Assembly (NCBI RefSeq): GCF_900092135.1
Contig: NZ_FMYF01000014.1
Span: 1 to 64,000 of the forward strand
Direction: 5' to 3'
DNA: 64,000 nt
Origin: Raineyella antarctica
GTDB lineage: Bacteria; Actinomycetota; Actinomycetes; Propionibacteriales; Propionibacteriaceae
A model generated the notes under the pieces. It saw only the letters and a program-made list of their open reading frames with translations. It did not search any database and was not told the DNA's origin. The position numbers and the translations under genes are program-made. Below are positions 1 to 9,053 of the stretch, in pieces. Numbering within the stretch: position 1 is the first letter of the stretch; every line of letters begins with the position of its first letter.

Positions 1-599
1 GCGGAGATCTCGAACTCGAGGGTGATCTTGTCGGAGACGAGGACGCCGCCGGTCTCGAGGGCGGCGTTCCAGACCAGGCCGAAGTCCTTGCGGTCGACGA
101 CGACGGAGCCTTCCAGGCCGAGGCGGGTGTTGCCGAAGGGGTCCAGGGCGGCACCGGCGTACTCGAAGTCGATGGTGACCGACTTGGTGACGTCCTTGAT
201 GGTCAGGTCCCCGGTCACGGCCAGCACGTCGCCGGAGGCGGTGATGTCGGTGGAGGTGAAGGTGATGGTGGGGTAGGAGGCGACGTCGAAGAAGTCGGCG
301 GACTGCAGGTGGCCGTCGCGGTCGGGCGACTTGGTGTCGACGGAGGCGACCTGGATCGTGACGTCGATCTTCGCACCTTCAAGGTTGCGGCCGGTGGTGG
401 CGGTGCCGACGAACTCGCCGAAGGAGCCGCGGACCTTGGTCACCATCGCGTGGCGGGCCACGAAACCGATCGTGGTGTGGGAGGCGTCGAGGGTGTAGGT
501 GCCCTCCAGGTCGTTCAGCGGGCTCGAGGCGGGAGCAGCAACGGTGGTGGTCTCGGTGTCGTTCTTGCGGAAGAGATTGAAAGCCATGTTGGTACCCAT
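1..599 (-). CDS. YceI family protein (3' end beyond window)
   Basis: YceI-like lipocalin-fold protein. These proteins bind an isoprenoid or amphiphile inside a beta barrel and are implicated in isoprenoid handling or stress. The reading frame is open to the left edge, giving about 199 codons, close to full family length. Family signatures include an early stretch LDASHTTIGFVARHAMVTKV, then SADFFDVASYPTITF and VTGDLTIKDVT, which match the usual H-x4-F-x-V-x-H and FF-D-x-xP-x-x-F blocks. No signal peptide is visible, so this is a cytoplasmic YceI of the actinobacterial kind. The start could be 599 or 587 (both ATG, in frame); neither has a strong Shine-Dalgarno sequence. A promoter-like element lies just upstream. 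Identity is confident, exact substrate unknown. Confidence 0.88.
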   Translation of the reverse strand, partial: MGTNMAFNLFRKNDTETTTVAAPASSPLNDLEGTYTLDASHTTIGFVARHAMVTKVRGSFGEFVGTATTGRNLEGAKIDVTIQVASVDTKSPDRDGHLQSADFFDVASYPTITFTSTDITASGDVLAVTGDLTIKDVTKSVTIDFEYAGAALDPFGNTRLGLEGSVVVDRKDFGLVWNAALETGGVLVSDKITLEFEIS

Positions 600-930
600 C
601 GGTGAGTCGTGGTTGATGTTTCAATAGTACGCACTGCAACAACCGTTTGTCCAGTCGTCAACTATTTCGAGTGCGGGGTGGTGCCCTGGCTGAAGCAGTG
701 CTGGCTGCCCGACCCTTGCAATTCGCTGTCATAGCGTGGATCGCGAGGTGATCGAACCTGGGGGGGAAGGTGGCAGGCTGTTCCATTACTGGATCGGAGA
801 GCCTGGTCGGTGCTGACCGGAGGGCGCGGGGGCCCGGGTCGATCATGTCGCCTCGGGGGTCACTGCCGGGAAGCTGCGGCGGCTCCGTGCCGCCATGGAC
901 GCGGTGCCGAGCACCCGGGTCCGCGTTCCC
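600..930. other. intergenic region without a recognised gene
   Basis: Apart from the candidate YceI promoter at 624-653, I see no conserved protein, RNA or repeat here. The open frames that cross it on either strand have shadow-like composition and no ribosome binding site. Confidence 0.6.
624..653 (-). promoter_or_regulatory. candidate promoter of the YceI gene
   Basis: Read on the minus strand, TGGACA (648-653) and TACTAT (624-629) are separated by 18 bp, about the right distance for a sigma-70-type promoter. Transcription would begin near 617, leaving a short leader before the ATG at 599. This rests on motif similarity only. Confidence 0.4.
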
Positions 931-1710
931 TCAGCGGGGCGTCTTCTCACCCGCCCGCACCGGCACCGTGACGTGGTTGCCCTCGATCGGCGCCGGGCAG
1001 GTCGCGTACGCCGTGAAGGCGAACCACATGTCGACCGTACGGTTGAAGTCCAGCACGACCGTCCCGTCCGGGTCGGGCTCGGCGAACTTGAGCTGGCGCC
1101 ATGCGGGAGTCTCGTCGCCATTGGTCGGGTCGTGGAACTCCACGCCCAGGCCGTACTTCATCGACGTCACGGTCAGCCGCTGCGGGCGGCCGTCCAGGGT
1201 GAAGCGGACCTCGCCGGAGGCCTTGACCGACTGGCGCAGGTCCGGACGGATCGTGGCGACCTCGGTCGGGCGCAGCTCGTCGTACGGCTCGTACGTCCCC
1301 TCGATCACCCAGTCGGGGTCGAAGTCGAAGTGCTCCACCCCGTCGAACGCCTCGCGGGCCGCCGAACTCTCCGCGCGCAGCCGGATCGCCAGCCGGCCCC
1401 CGCGGCGCAGCAGCTCGACCTGGACCTCGCCGAAGTCGACCCACGGCAGGCGTCCCGCCTCGGCCACCGTCAGCGTGCTGGCCCCGTCGAGGGTGACGCC
1501 GTCGATCGTCAGGCCGTCGATCGCCGTGGCATCGAGGCGGGCCTCCGCCTGGGTCGCCGACCAGGTGCCGGGCAGCCCCGGCAGCGGACCGGGCTTGGTG
1601 GGCAACCAGTGGAAGCCCTGCAGGGTGAGCCAGCCGTGCGGTTCGACCAGTTCGGCCTCGCGACGTGCCCGGAAGGTGTGCCAGCTGTCGATGTCGTACG
1701 CCTGGGTCAT
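931..1710 (-). CDS. DUF1684 domain protein
   Basis: Conserved protein of the DUF1684 family, function unknown. The 259-residue product opens with a short helix-rich segment (WHTFRARREAELVEPHGWL), then a beta-rich core. It carries the family's C-terminal blocks: RPQRLTVTSMKYGLGVEFHDPTNGDETPAWRQL in spaced form, followed by VVLDFNRTVDMWFAFTAYATCPAP. The conserved Y-x-x-G-R/F-x-D, DFN-R and C-x-x-P patterns of the family are all there. No signal peptide or membrane segment is present. The ATG at 1710 is preferred over a GTG 33 bases upstream because AGAGGAC lies about five bases before it. It is transcribed alone, downstream of the L,D-transpeptidase on the same strand. Confidence 0.85.
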   Translation of the reverse strand: MTQAYDIDSWHTFRARREAELVEPHGWLTLQGFHWLPTKPGPLPGLPGTWSATQAEARLDATAIDGLTIDGVTLDGASTLTVAEAGRLPWVDFGEVQVELLRRGGRLAIRLRAESSAAREAFDGVEHFDFDPDWVIEGTYEPYDELRPTEVATIRPDLRQSVKASGEVRFTLDGRPQRLTVTSMKYGLGVEFHDPTNGDETPAWRQLKFAEPDPDGTVVLDFNRTVDMWFAFTAYATCPAPIEGNHVTVPVRAGEKTPR

Positions 1711-1813
1711 CCTCGTCCTCTGCTCGATGTGCGGTTGCACCATTCCACCATTGTCCGCACGGGAAGTGACCCACCCGCCTCCCGTGGTCAGGTCTCCAGG
1801 GGGTCCACGCAGA

Positions 1814-1856
1814 ACTGCTGGTCCGGTGCCCGAGGGGCGGGATCCGGACCAGCAGT
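1814..1856 (-). terminator. strong hairpin downstream of L,D-transpeptidase
   Basis: Perfect 13-bp stem (1814-1826 with 1844-1856) enclosing a 17-base loop that itself holds a GCCC/GGGC mini-stem with triloop GAG. It lies about 50 bases beyond the transpeptidase stop on the minus strand. There is no T-run, as is common for actinobacterial terminators. Confidence 0.65.
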
Positions 1857-1908
1857 GGAGTCGGCGGGGCGGGGCAGATCGTGCTCCGCCTCGGTGGATG
1901 ATGACGCC

Positions 1909-2628
1909 TCAGTAGACGATGACCTTGTCCCCGGTCCTCACCTCCGCGAAGATCGTCGCGATGGTGGCCCGGTCGCGGATGTTCACGCACCCGTGGCTCG
2001 CCCCGCGGTAACCGCGGGCGGCGAAATCGGGGGAATAGTGCACCGCTTGCCCACCGCTGAAGAACATCGCGTACGGCATGGAGGTGTGGTAAAGCGAGGA
2101 GACGTGGTAGCGGCTCTTCCAGTAGACCTTGTAGGACCCGCTTCGGGTGGGCGTCTCGGCGCTTCCGAAGCGAGCGTCAAGGGTGTAGATGACCTTGCCG
2201 TTCTTCATGTAACGGACCTTGTTGTCCTTCTTGCTGACGCACAGGACCCGGGCGCCCGTCATGCAGCGCGAGTCGCTCCCACTCGAGGCCCTGCGCTGGC
2301 TCATCAGCAGATTCCATTTCGCTGAGTTGACCACGATGGTCCCGTTCACCGAGACTCCCCGGGTGCGACTGTTGGCCTTCTCCCAGTTCATCAGGGCGCT
2401 CTTCGTGGAGCTGCCGAAGTAAGTGGTGTAGCCGCGGGAATAGGCGAAGTAGTCCCGCTGCTTGTTGCGGTCGAGAGCCTCCTGCAAGGTCCTCACCTGG
2501 CCACTGCTGACGCCATACCTGAGAGTGGGGGAGGCTGCTTCCGCGGTGGCCGGCTGATAGGCGGCCACCGCGGTGACGACCAAGAGGACAAGGGCAAGAA
2601 GGGTGGCGAATCTGGTCTTCCGAATCAT
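1909..2628 (-). CDS. secreted L,D-transpeptidase (YkuD) with peptidoglycan-binding-like region
   Basis: Cell-wall enzyme that forms 3-3 cross-links between peptidoglycan stems or attaches proteins to them, acting outside the membrane. The 239-residue product starts with a classical signal peptide (RKTR, a hydrophobic run to about residue 25, then AEAAS). Residues 35-95 resemble a PG_binding_1 module (QVRTLQEALD, YFGSSTKSALMNWEKAN). The YkuD catalytic domain follows, with the signature SHGCVNIRD in which His212 and Cys214 form the active site. An upstream in-frame extension exists, but the signal peptide fixes the start at the ATG at 2628. A clear Shine-Dalgarno sequence is missing. It is monocistronic and ends at a strong hairpin. 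Confidence 0.9.
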   Translation of the reverse strand: MIRKTRFATLLALVLLVVTAVAAYQPATAEAASPTLRYGVSSGQVRTLQEALDRNKQRDYFAYSRGYTTYFGSSTKSALMNWEKANSRTRGVSVNGTIVVNSAKWNLLMSQRRASSGSDSRCMTGARVLCVSKKDNKVRYMKNGKVIYTLDARFGSAETPTRSGSYKVYWKSRYHVSSLYHTSMPYAMFFSGGQAVHYSPDFAARGYRGASHGCVNIRDRATIATIFAEVRTGDKVIVY

Positions 2629-2951
2629 GGAACTACGGCTTTCGACGTTGTTGGACTGACAGGTTGGGCAATGTCTCGCGCGCGACATGACAGACCCAAC
2701 GGCGGGGGGAAACCGTTGAGAGGGGCACTCGTTGCTGCCGGTGACGGGGACGTGTCGAGCCGGGATGTGCAGCAACTGGGTGACCCTGAGAGAACAATGA
2801 GTAAATGCTAACTTCGCCGAACAGCGGGGGTTCAGCCCGGCGTCATCACACTTTGATAGCGGAGGGGGCTTTCCCCGGTGTCGTGTCGCACACATCTTCG
2901 GCCCGGCCAGCATGCCTCGCAGGTCGCACGTACGGGTGGAACACTGGGCGC
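2629..2951. other. intergenic region between divergent genes
   Basis: This 323-base stretch separates the L,D-transpeptidase (leftward) and the PHP protein (rightward). It holds an 18-bp near palindrome at 2671-2688 and a short inverted repeat (CAACGG/CCGTTG around 2698-2720). No further gene is supported. Confidence 0.55.
2671..2688. promoter_or_regulatory. near-perfect palindrome upstream of L,D-transpeptidase
   Basis: ATGTC and GACAT arms flank a CGCGCG core, with one mismatched pair in 18 bp. It lies about 45 bases upstream of the transpeptidase start, so it could be a repressor operator. No protein is assigned to it. Confidence 0.35.
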
Positions 2952-3995
2952 ATGGCCATCGAGCGGCTCGATCCGGCCGGTGCCCTGCGCCGGATCGCGT
3001 ACCTGCTGGAGCGCACGGGCGCCGAGACCTACCGGGTACGTGCCTTCCGTAAGGCTGCCGACACCGCCGAGCACGTCGGCCCCGACGAGCTGCGCCAGCG
3101 CGCAGAGGTGGGCACGCTGACCGACCTGCCGGGCATCGGGAAGCGTACGGCTGCCGTGGTCGCCGATGTGCTGGCCGGGCGTACGCCCGGGTACCTGGCC
3201 GAACTCGAGGATGAGGCGTCCGCGCCGCTCGGCGGGGGAGAAGCCATCCGACGCGCCCTGCGCGGCGACCTGCACGTGCACTCGAACTGGTCAGACGGCG
3301 GCAGCCCGATCCCGGAGATGGTGGCCGCGGCCGCCGACCTGGGCCACCGCTATGTCGCTCTGACCGACCATTCGCCCCGCTTGACGGTCGCACACGGGCT
3401 GAGCGCGGACCGGCTGCGGGAACAGCTGGACGTGGTTGCCGAGCTGAACCGGCGACAGGAAGGCATCCGGGTACTCACCGGCATCGAGGTCGACATCCTG
3501 GAGGAGGGCACCCTCGACCAGGAGCCGGGGCTGCTGGAGGGCCTCGACGTGGTCGTCGCCAGCGTGCACTCCAAGCTTCGGATGCCCGCCGACCAGATGA
3601 CCCGGCGGATGGTCACGGCGATCGCGAATCCGCAGGTCGACGTGCTTGGCCACGTCACCGGTCGCCTGGTCACCGGTGGTCGCGGCACCCGTCCGGAGTC
3701 GTCGTTCGATGCCGACCTGGTCTTCGCCGCCTGCGAGCGGTTCGGGGTCGCGGTGGAGATCAACTCCCGGCCCGAGCGTCTCGACCCGCCGATGCGGCTG
3801 CTGCGGTCGGCGGTCGAGATCGGCTGCCTGTTCGCCATCGATACCGACGCCCATGCCCCGGGCCAGCTGGCCTGGCAACCGTACGGGTGTGAACGCGCCG
3901 AGGACGCCGGGGTCCCGCCCGAGCGGATCGTCAACACCTGGCCGGTGGAGGACCTGCTGGCGTGGACCGCCGGATCCGGGACCCGCGGGCACTAG
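2952..3995 (+). CDS. PHP domain hydrolase with helix-hairpin-helix N-terminus (PolX-like)
   Basis: Metal-dependent phosphoesterase resembling the C-terminal part of bacterial family-X DNA polymerases. Residues 1-75 form a helical DNA-binding region with an HhH motif (LTDLPGIGKRTAAVVADVL). From about residue 105 comes the PHP domain: LHVHSNWSDG provides the first His-x-His metal pair, and LTDHS, GIEVDIL, VASVHS and the late IDTDAH supply further metal ligands. The polymerase fingers and palm of a full PolX are absent; at 347 residues it is the short actinobacterial form seen as a stand-alone PHP protein. The ATG at 2952 is the first plausible start after the intergenic region. It is followed nine bases later by a membrane protein gene and probably shares its transcript. 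A role in DNA repair end processing is inferred. Confidence 0.85.
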   Translation: MAIERLDPAGALRRIAYLLERTGAETYRVRAFRKAADTAEHVGPDELRQRAEVGTLTDLPGIGKRTAAVVADVLAGRTPGYLAELEDEASAPLGGGEAIRRALRGDLHVHSNWSDGGSPIPEMVAAAADLGHRYVALTDHSPRLTVAHGLSADRLREQLDVVAELNRRQEGIRVLTGIEVDILEEGTLDQEPGLLEGLDVVVASVHSKLRMPADQMTRRMVTAIANPQVDVLGHVTGRLVTGGRGTRPESSFDADLVFAACERFGVAVEINSRPERLDPPMRLLRSAVEIGCLFAIDTDAHAPGQLAWQPYGCERAEDAGVPPERIVNTWPVEDLLAWTAGSGTRGH

Positions 3996-4004
3996 CCTGT
4001 CGAC

Positions 4005-4832
4005 ATGGCCACCCGCGCCCCTTCCCGTGCCGTCCCCTGGTTGTGGCTGTCCGTCGCCGCAGCGGTGCTGGCCATCGCCGGCAGCGTGGTCGGACTGGCC
4101 TGGCCCCGGCCGTACGCCGGCCTCACCCCCGCGTTCTGGCCCCAGGCGATCGCCCAGGACATCGCCAACCTGGTCGTCGCCTCGCCGCTGGTCCTGGTCA
4201 GTGCGGCGCTGGCGCTCCGGGGCTCGGCCCGGGCCTACCTGCTGTGGCTCGGGGCGCTGTCCTTCACGGTCTACAACTACGTGATCTACACCTTCTCGAT
4301 CCCGTTCGGACCACTGTTCCTGCTCTGGGTCGGTGTCCTCGCCCTGTGCACGTTCGCCCTCATCGGCGGCCTGGCCGAGGTGGATCGTACGATCGCGCAG
4401 CGGTTCGCCGGCCCCCGGCTGCTCACCGCCGTCGGGTGGGTGCTGGTCGTCGCCGGGGTGCTGTTCGCATTGCTGTGGCTGTCCGAGGACGTGTCCGCGC
4501 TGCTCTCGGGTACCCGCCCGGCCAGCGCCGCGGAACTCGCCCTACCGACCAACCCGGTGCACGTCCTCGATCTCGCCTTCTTCCTGCCGGCGGTCATCGG
4601 CATCGGCGTGCAGGTGCTGCGGCGCCGCCCGTACGCGGTGGCGGTGGCCCCGGTCCCGCTGGTCTTCCTGTTGCTCACCGGTGTGCCGATCCTGATCACC
4701 CCGGCGGTGCAGGCGGCCAACGGCCTTCCCGCCGGCTGGAGCGTCGCGCTGCCGATCGGGGTGTTCACCCTCGTGGTGCTGGGGTTGCTGGTGTGGCTGC
4801 TGGCGACGCTCCGGCGCCCGCGGACCGCCTGA
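4005..4832 (+). CDS. polytopic membrane protein, function unknown
   Basis: 275-residue integral membrane protein with about seven hydrophobic segments (near residues 12-32, 50-68, 78-97, 102-120, 143-163, 184-204, 218-235 and 245-265). I do not recognise a named family. Conserved-looking features are a loop with WPRPYAGLTPAFWPQAIAQD after the first helix and a central FTVYNYVIYTFSIPFGPLF stretch. It begins nine bases after the PHP gene and is likely co-transcribed. Its last 68 bases overlap the 3' end of the convergent P-type ATPase gene, so no terminator separates the two. Confidence 0.75.
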   Translation: MATRAPSRAVPWLWLSVAAAVLAIAGSVVGLAWPRPYAGLTPAFWPQAIAQDIANLVVASPLVLVSAALALRGSARAYLLWLGALSFTVYNYVIYTFSIPFGPLFLLWVGVLALCTFALIGGLAEVDRTIAQRFAGPRLLTAVGWVLVVAGVLFALLWLSEDVSALLSGTRPASAAELALPTNPVHVLDLAFFLPAVIGIGVQVLRRRPYAVAVAPVPLVFLLLTGVPILITPAVQAANGLPAGWSVALPIGVFTLVVLGLLVWLLATLRRPRTA

Positions 4833-7629
4833 CGTCCAGGGCCCGCAGGACGATCTTGCGGAGCTCGTCGAACCACAGCACGACCGATCCCATCGCCACG
4901 CAGGTCGCCCACTGGGTGAGGGTGAGGGGGGCGGTGCTGAAGGCCGTCTGCAGCAGCGGCACCTGCACCACCAGCACCTGCAGCACCACCACAACCCCGA
5001 TCGCGCCCCACAGCCAGGGGTTCACGAACAGCCGGTGGAACGCCGACGACGTCTCCGACCGGGAGTTGATCGCGTTGAACAGCTGTGCGAAGACGAGCGT
5101 GGTGAAGCCCGCGGTCTGCGCCTCCTGGAAGCTGTGCTGGCCGGGCAGCAGTCCGCCGGGCAGGAACATGTCGATCGTCGCCAGGGTCGACAGGCCCATC
5201 GCCGCACCGACCAGGATGATCCCGAGCCACATCCGGTGGTCGATGATCCGTTCGGCCGGGTTGCGCGGAGGCTGGCCCATCACGTCGTCGGTCTGCGGGT
5301 CGATGCCCATCGCCAGTGCCGGCGCGGAGTCCGTGACCAGGTTGATCCACAGGATCTGGGTCGCCAGCAGCGGCAGGGCCAGCCCGCCACCGACCGGCGA
5401 CTGCAGCCCGATCACGCCGGCCAGGACCACACCGAGGAAGACGGTGAAGACCTCGCCCATGTTGGAGCTGAGCAGGTAGCGCAGGAACTTCTTGATGTTG
5501 GCGAAGATCACCCGCCCCTGCCGGACGGCCTGCACGATGGTCGCGAAGTTGTCGTCGGCCAGGATCATCTTGGCCGCGTCCTTGGTCACCTCGGTGCCGG
5601 TGATCCCCATCGCGATGCCGATGTCGGCGGACTTCAGGGCCGGGGCATCGTTCACCCCGTCGCCGGTCATCGCGACGATCCGGTCGTCGGCCTGGAGCGC
5701 GTCGATGATCCGCAGCTTGTGCTCCGGCGCCACCCGCGCGTACACCGAGACCTCGCGGGCCGCCTGCCGGAAGCCCTCGTCCGACAGCTCGTCGAGCTGC
5801 ACCCCGGTCAGCGCCCGGCCGCCCTCCTCGATGATGCCGAGGTCGGCCCCGATCCGGGCCGCGGTGCTCGGGTGGTCGCCGGTGATCATGATCGTACGGA
5901 TCCCGGCCCGGTGCGCCTCGGCGATCGCCGTGCGCGCCTCCTCGCGGGGCGGGTCGATGATCGCGACCATCCCCACGTACACCAGGTGGTGCTCGATGGC
6001 GTGGTCGAGGTCGGTGCTGACCTCTCGCGCGGGGACATCGCGGTAGGCGACCCCAAGGGTCCGGTAGGCCTGGGAGGACAGCGCCTCCACCTCGGCCAGG
6101 ACGTGGTCGAGTACGCCCTGGTCGAGCGGGCGGACCTCCTCCCCGACCCGGTAGCTGTCGCAATGCGCCAGCAGCACGTCGGGCGCGCCCTTGGTCATCA
6201 GCCGGGTGCGTTCGGGGTGGGCCTGCAGGGTCGACATCATCCGGCGCTCGGAGGTGAACGGCACCTCGGCGATCCGCCGGTAGGCGTCCATCCGCTGGGT
6301 GCCGCCCTCGAGCTTGCGGACGGCGACCAGGAAAGCCCCCTCGGTGGGGTCGCCCTGCACCGTCCAGTCGCCGTCGGTCTCGGTGAGCTGCGCGTTGCTG
6401 GACAGGGATCCCTGCACCAGGAGGGCCCGGGCCTCGCTCAGCTGCGGCCCCTCGGTCAGCAGTCGCCCCTCGACCAGCGCCTCACCGACCGGGGCGTAGC
6501 CGGTGCCGGTCAGGTCGACCGTGCCCGAGGCGGTGACGACCTTCTGGATGGTCATCTCGTTGCGGGTCAGGGTGCCGGTCTTGTCCGATCCGATCACCGA
6601 GGCCGAGCCGAGCGTCTCGACGGCGTGCAGCTCCTTGACCACCGCGCGTTGCCGGGCGAGCTGCTGGACCCCGATCGCCAGCACCACCGACAGGATCGCC
6701 GGCAGGCCTTCCGGTACGGCCGCGACCGCCAGCGAGACCCCGAGCAGCAGCACGTCCACGAAGCCTGCGCCGGTGCGGACCCCGTTGACCAGGACGAGCG
6801 CGACCATCACCACCACGGCGATGGAGACCACGACGACCCCGAGCATCCGGGAGACCAGCGCGATCTCGTGGGTCAGCGGGGAGTCCTCCTGCTCGGTCGT
6901 GGCCAGCATGTGCGCGATCGCGCCCATCTGGGTGTCCATGCCGGTCGAGGTCACCACGGCGCGCCCGACCCCGGTGGCCACCCCGGTGCCCTTGAAGACC
7001 ATGTTCGTACGGTCGCCGAGCGGCATCGGCGAGGGGAGCGGGCCGGCCTGCTTGGTGACCGCACTCGACTCGCCGGTCAGCGAGGACTCCTGCACCTGCA
7101 GCGCGGTGGCGGTGAGCAGCCGGGCATCGGCGCCGACCGCGTCCCCCTCGGCCAGCAACAGGATGTCGCCGGGGACGAGTTCGCTGGACGGGACGACGGA
7201 CTGTCGTCCATCCCGCAGCACCGTCGACCGGGCGGCCGTCATCGAGGCCAGCGCCGCGACGGCGGTGTCGGCCTTGCGCAGCTGGGCGTACCCGATCACG
7301 GCGTTCAGCAGCAGGATCGCCAGGATCACCACGACGTCGACGGGCACCCCGACCGCGCCTTCGAGGATCCAGGCGGCCAGGGAGATCGCGACGGCGACGA
7401 GCAGCAGGTAGACCAATGGGTCCTGGAACTGGCGCAGGAACTTCCGCCACCAGGGCACCGGAGGGGCACCCTGCAGGTCATTGGGGCCGTACGAGACGAG
7501 CCGGGTGGCGGCCTCCGCCGAGGTCAGGCCGTGCTCCGGGGCGACGTTCAGGTCATCGGCGACGTCCGGGGCGGGCCGAAGGGTCACATCGCCCGGTGTG
7601 TCGGCCTCGGGCAGGGCCGGTGGTGACAT
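4765..7629 (-). CDS. P-type cation ATPase, calcium-transporting type (P2)
   Basis: ATP-driven cation pump in the cytoplasmic membrane, 954 residues. It has the cation-ATPase N-terminal domain, the actuator TGES motif (SLTGESSAVTK), the phosphorylation motif SDKTGTLT with phospho-Asp349, and the hinge TGDGVNDAPALK. The M4 sequence VAAVPEGLPA and the M6 NLVTDSAPALAMG match SERCA/PMR1-like type II pumps rather than heavy-metal pumps, which would carry CPC and N-terminal CxxC motifs. Calcium or manganese export is therefore the likely role. The ATG at 7629 is chosen over a GTG 24 bases upstream because GGGAAG lies seven bases before it. Its 3' end overlaps the convergent membrane protein gene. 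Substrate is inferred from family only. Confidence 0.92.
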   Translation of the reverse strand: MSPPALPEADTPGDVTLRPAPDVADDLNVAPEHGLTSAEAATRLVSYGPNDLQGAPPVPWWRKFLRQFQDPLVYLLLVAVAISLAAWILEGAVGVPVDVVVILAILLLNAVIGYAQLRKADTAVAALASMTAARSTVLRDGRQSVVPSSELVPGDILLLAEGDAVGADARLLTATALQVQESSLTGESSAVTKQAGPLPSPMPLGDRTNMVFKGTGVATGVGRAVVTSTGMDTQMGAIAHMLATTEQEDSPLTHEIALVSRMLGVVVVSIAVVVMVALVLVNGVRTGAGFVDVLLLGVSLAVAAVPEGLPAILSVVLAIGVQQLARQRAVVKELHAVETLGSASVIGSDKTGTLTRNEMTIQKVVTASGTVDLTGTGYAPVGEALVEGRLLTEGPQLSEARALLVQGSLSSNAQLTETDGDWTVQGDPTEGAFLVAVRKLEGGTQRMDAYRRIAEVPFTSERRMMSTLQAHPERTRLMTKGAPDVLLAHCDSYRVGEEVRPLDQGVLDHVLAEVEALSSQAYRTLGVAYRDVPAREVSTDLDHAIEHHLVYVGMVAIIDPPREEARTAIAEAHRAGIRTIMITGDHPSTAARIGADLGIIEEGGRALTGVQLDELSDEGFRQAAREVSVYARVAPEHKLRIIDALQADDRIVAMTGDGVNDAPALKSADIGIAMGITGTEVTKDAAKMILADDNFATIVQAVRQGRVIFANIKKFLRYLLSSNMGEVFTVFLGVVLAGVIGLQSPVGGGLALPLLATQILWINLVTDSAPALAMGIDPQTDDVMGQPPRNPAERIIDHRMWLGIILVGAAMGLSTLATIDMFLPGGLLPGQHSFQEAQTAGFTTLVFAQLFNAINSRSETSSAFHRLFVNPWLWGAIGVVVVLQVLVVQVPLLQTAFSTAPLTLTQWATCVAMGSVVLWFDELRKIVLRALDVRRSAGAGASPAATPATPAPRG

Positions 7630-7769
7630 CTTTTCGCTTCCCACACCGTCCACGGTAGGTCCCCAAGGTCAAGCGCGCGGGGTGTCGGGGTGCGGGATCG
7701 GCGACAATGGTCCTCACCCGTTCCGCGCCAGGAACACCCACCGGGAACACCCCATGAAAGGGAGCACCC

Positions 7770-9044
7770 ATGAAGGGAACATCCATGGCGGAGCCGCCGA
7801 CCCCCACCGAGGAGGTGGCCTGGCTCACCGGCCCGGCCGGACAGGCCGCGATCGCGGAGGCATTCGCGCTGCCGGACACCGAGGCGCCCTCGGCCGTGGA
7901 GCGGATGCGCAAGCGCCACGGACCACACGCCGCGGCCGCGCTGACCCAGGCCGAGCTGCGGCACCGCGCCCGGGCGAAGTTCGGCGAGGAGGCCGATGCG
8001 CTGCTGCTGACCCGGGCCGGCCTGGAGCAGGCCACCCGGCCGGCCGTCGCCCTCCATCGGGCCCGGGTGCTCGCCACCGCGGGCGCTCGCCGGGTGCTCG
8101 ACCTGGGCTGCGGCCTGGGGACCGACACGGCGGCGTTCGTCGAACTGGGGATGGAGGTGGTCGCCGTCGAGCTGGACCCGACCACCGCCGCGTACGCCGC
8201 CGCCAACCTCGCCCCCGCCATCGCGACCGGCCAGGTCCGGGTGCTGCAGGGCGATGCGGTCGAGCTGCTGGACCGGCTGTGGTCACCGGGGACGGCCGCG
8301 TACGCCGATCCCGCCCGCCGCACCGGGGCGGGCCGCTCCTGGAACCCCGCCGACTTCACCCCCTCGTGGGACTGGGCTCTGGCCCTGCTGGAACGCGCCG
8401 CCGAGGACGGGGGAGTGGGCTGCCTCAAGCTGGGCCCCGGGTTGCCGTACCGGATGATCCCCGAGTCGGTCGGTGCCGAGTGGGTCAGCCATCGGGGTGA
8501 CCTGGTCGAGGTCGCCCTGTGGCGCGGCGAGGGCGGAGCGGCGCTGCCCGCACCGGGCTCGCGGACAGCGACCCTGCTCGCCGACGACGGATCCCTGCAG
8601 CAGCTGGTGGCAGAGGACCGGGCCACGCCGGTCCGGATGCCCGAGGTCGGGACGGTGCTGTGGGAACCCGACGCGGCCGTGATCCGGGCCGGGGCGGTCG
8701 ATCGCCTCGCGGCGGCGCTCGGCGCCGGCAGGGTCGCCCCGGACATCGCCTACCTGGTCAGCGACGACGTCGCCCCGACCCCGTTCGCCACTGTCTTCCG
8801 CGTCCTCGAGGTGCTGCCGACCAAGGAACGCGTGCTGCGCGAGTGGGTGCGGGACCGGGAGGTCGGCCGGCTGGAGATCAAGAAGCGCGGTATCGACGTC
8901 GATCCGGCGGCCCTGCGCCGCAAGCTGCGCCCCGCCGGGCCGAACGCCGCCACCCTCGTCCTGACGCCCACGCCGGCCGGTGCCCGGGCGCTGGTGGTCC
9001 AGCGTGCGGCGAACCTGGTTCCCTCCCCACCGGTGGCGGGCTAG
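7770..9044 (+). CDS. class I SAM-dependent methyltransferase with C-terminal THUMP-like domain
   Basis: Putative methyltransferase of 424 residues, probably acting on RNA. The SAM-binding motif I is VLDLGCGLGTD at about residues 108-118, followed by an acidic motif II (VAVELDP) and the segment AAYADPARRTGAGRSWNPADFTPSW. The C-terminal half (from about 300) matches the THUMP-like domain that accompanies this methyltransferase in Actinobacteria, including EWVRDREVGRLEIKKRG. The start at 7770 has AAGGGAG six bases upstream. The start region is an imperfect tandem repeat (ATGAAAGGGAGCACCC, then ATGAAGGGAACATCC), giving alternative ATGs at 7754 (out of frame) and 7785. An MFS gene begins nine bases after it, suggesting an operon. 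Confidence 0.85.
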   Translation: MKGTSMAEPPTPTEEVAWLTGPAGQAAIAEAFALPDTEAPSAVERMRKRHGPHAAAALTQAELRHRARAKFGEEADALLLTRAGLEQATRPAVALHRARVLATAGARRVLDLGCGLGTDTAAFVELGMEVVAVELDPTTAAYAAANLAPAIATGQVRVLQGDAVELLDRLWSPGTAAYADPARRTGAGRSWNPADFTPSWDWALALLERAAEDGGVGCLKLGPGLPYRMIPESVGAEWVSHRGDLVEVALWRGEGGAALPAPGSRTATLLADDGSLQQLVAEDRATPVRMPEVGTVLWEPDAAVIRAGAVDRLAAALGAGRVAPDIAYLVSDDVAPTPFATVFRVLEVLPTKERVLREWVRDREVGRLEIKKRGIDVDPAALRRKLRPAGPNAATLVLTPTPAGARALVVQRAANLVPSPPVAG

Positions 9045-9053
9045 CCTCCGCGT

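Noticed and set aside
2629-3393. Upstream extension of the L,D-transpeptidase frame
   Set aside because: The signal peptide begins at the ATG at 2628 and the extension overlaps the PHP gene antisense.
5035-7626. 863-codon open frame on the plus strand opposite the P-type ATPase
   Set aside because: Its product is rich in Arg, His, Gly and Asp without any motif, as expected of a shadow frame in GC-rich DNA; the opposite strand has all P-ATPase motifs.
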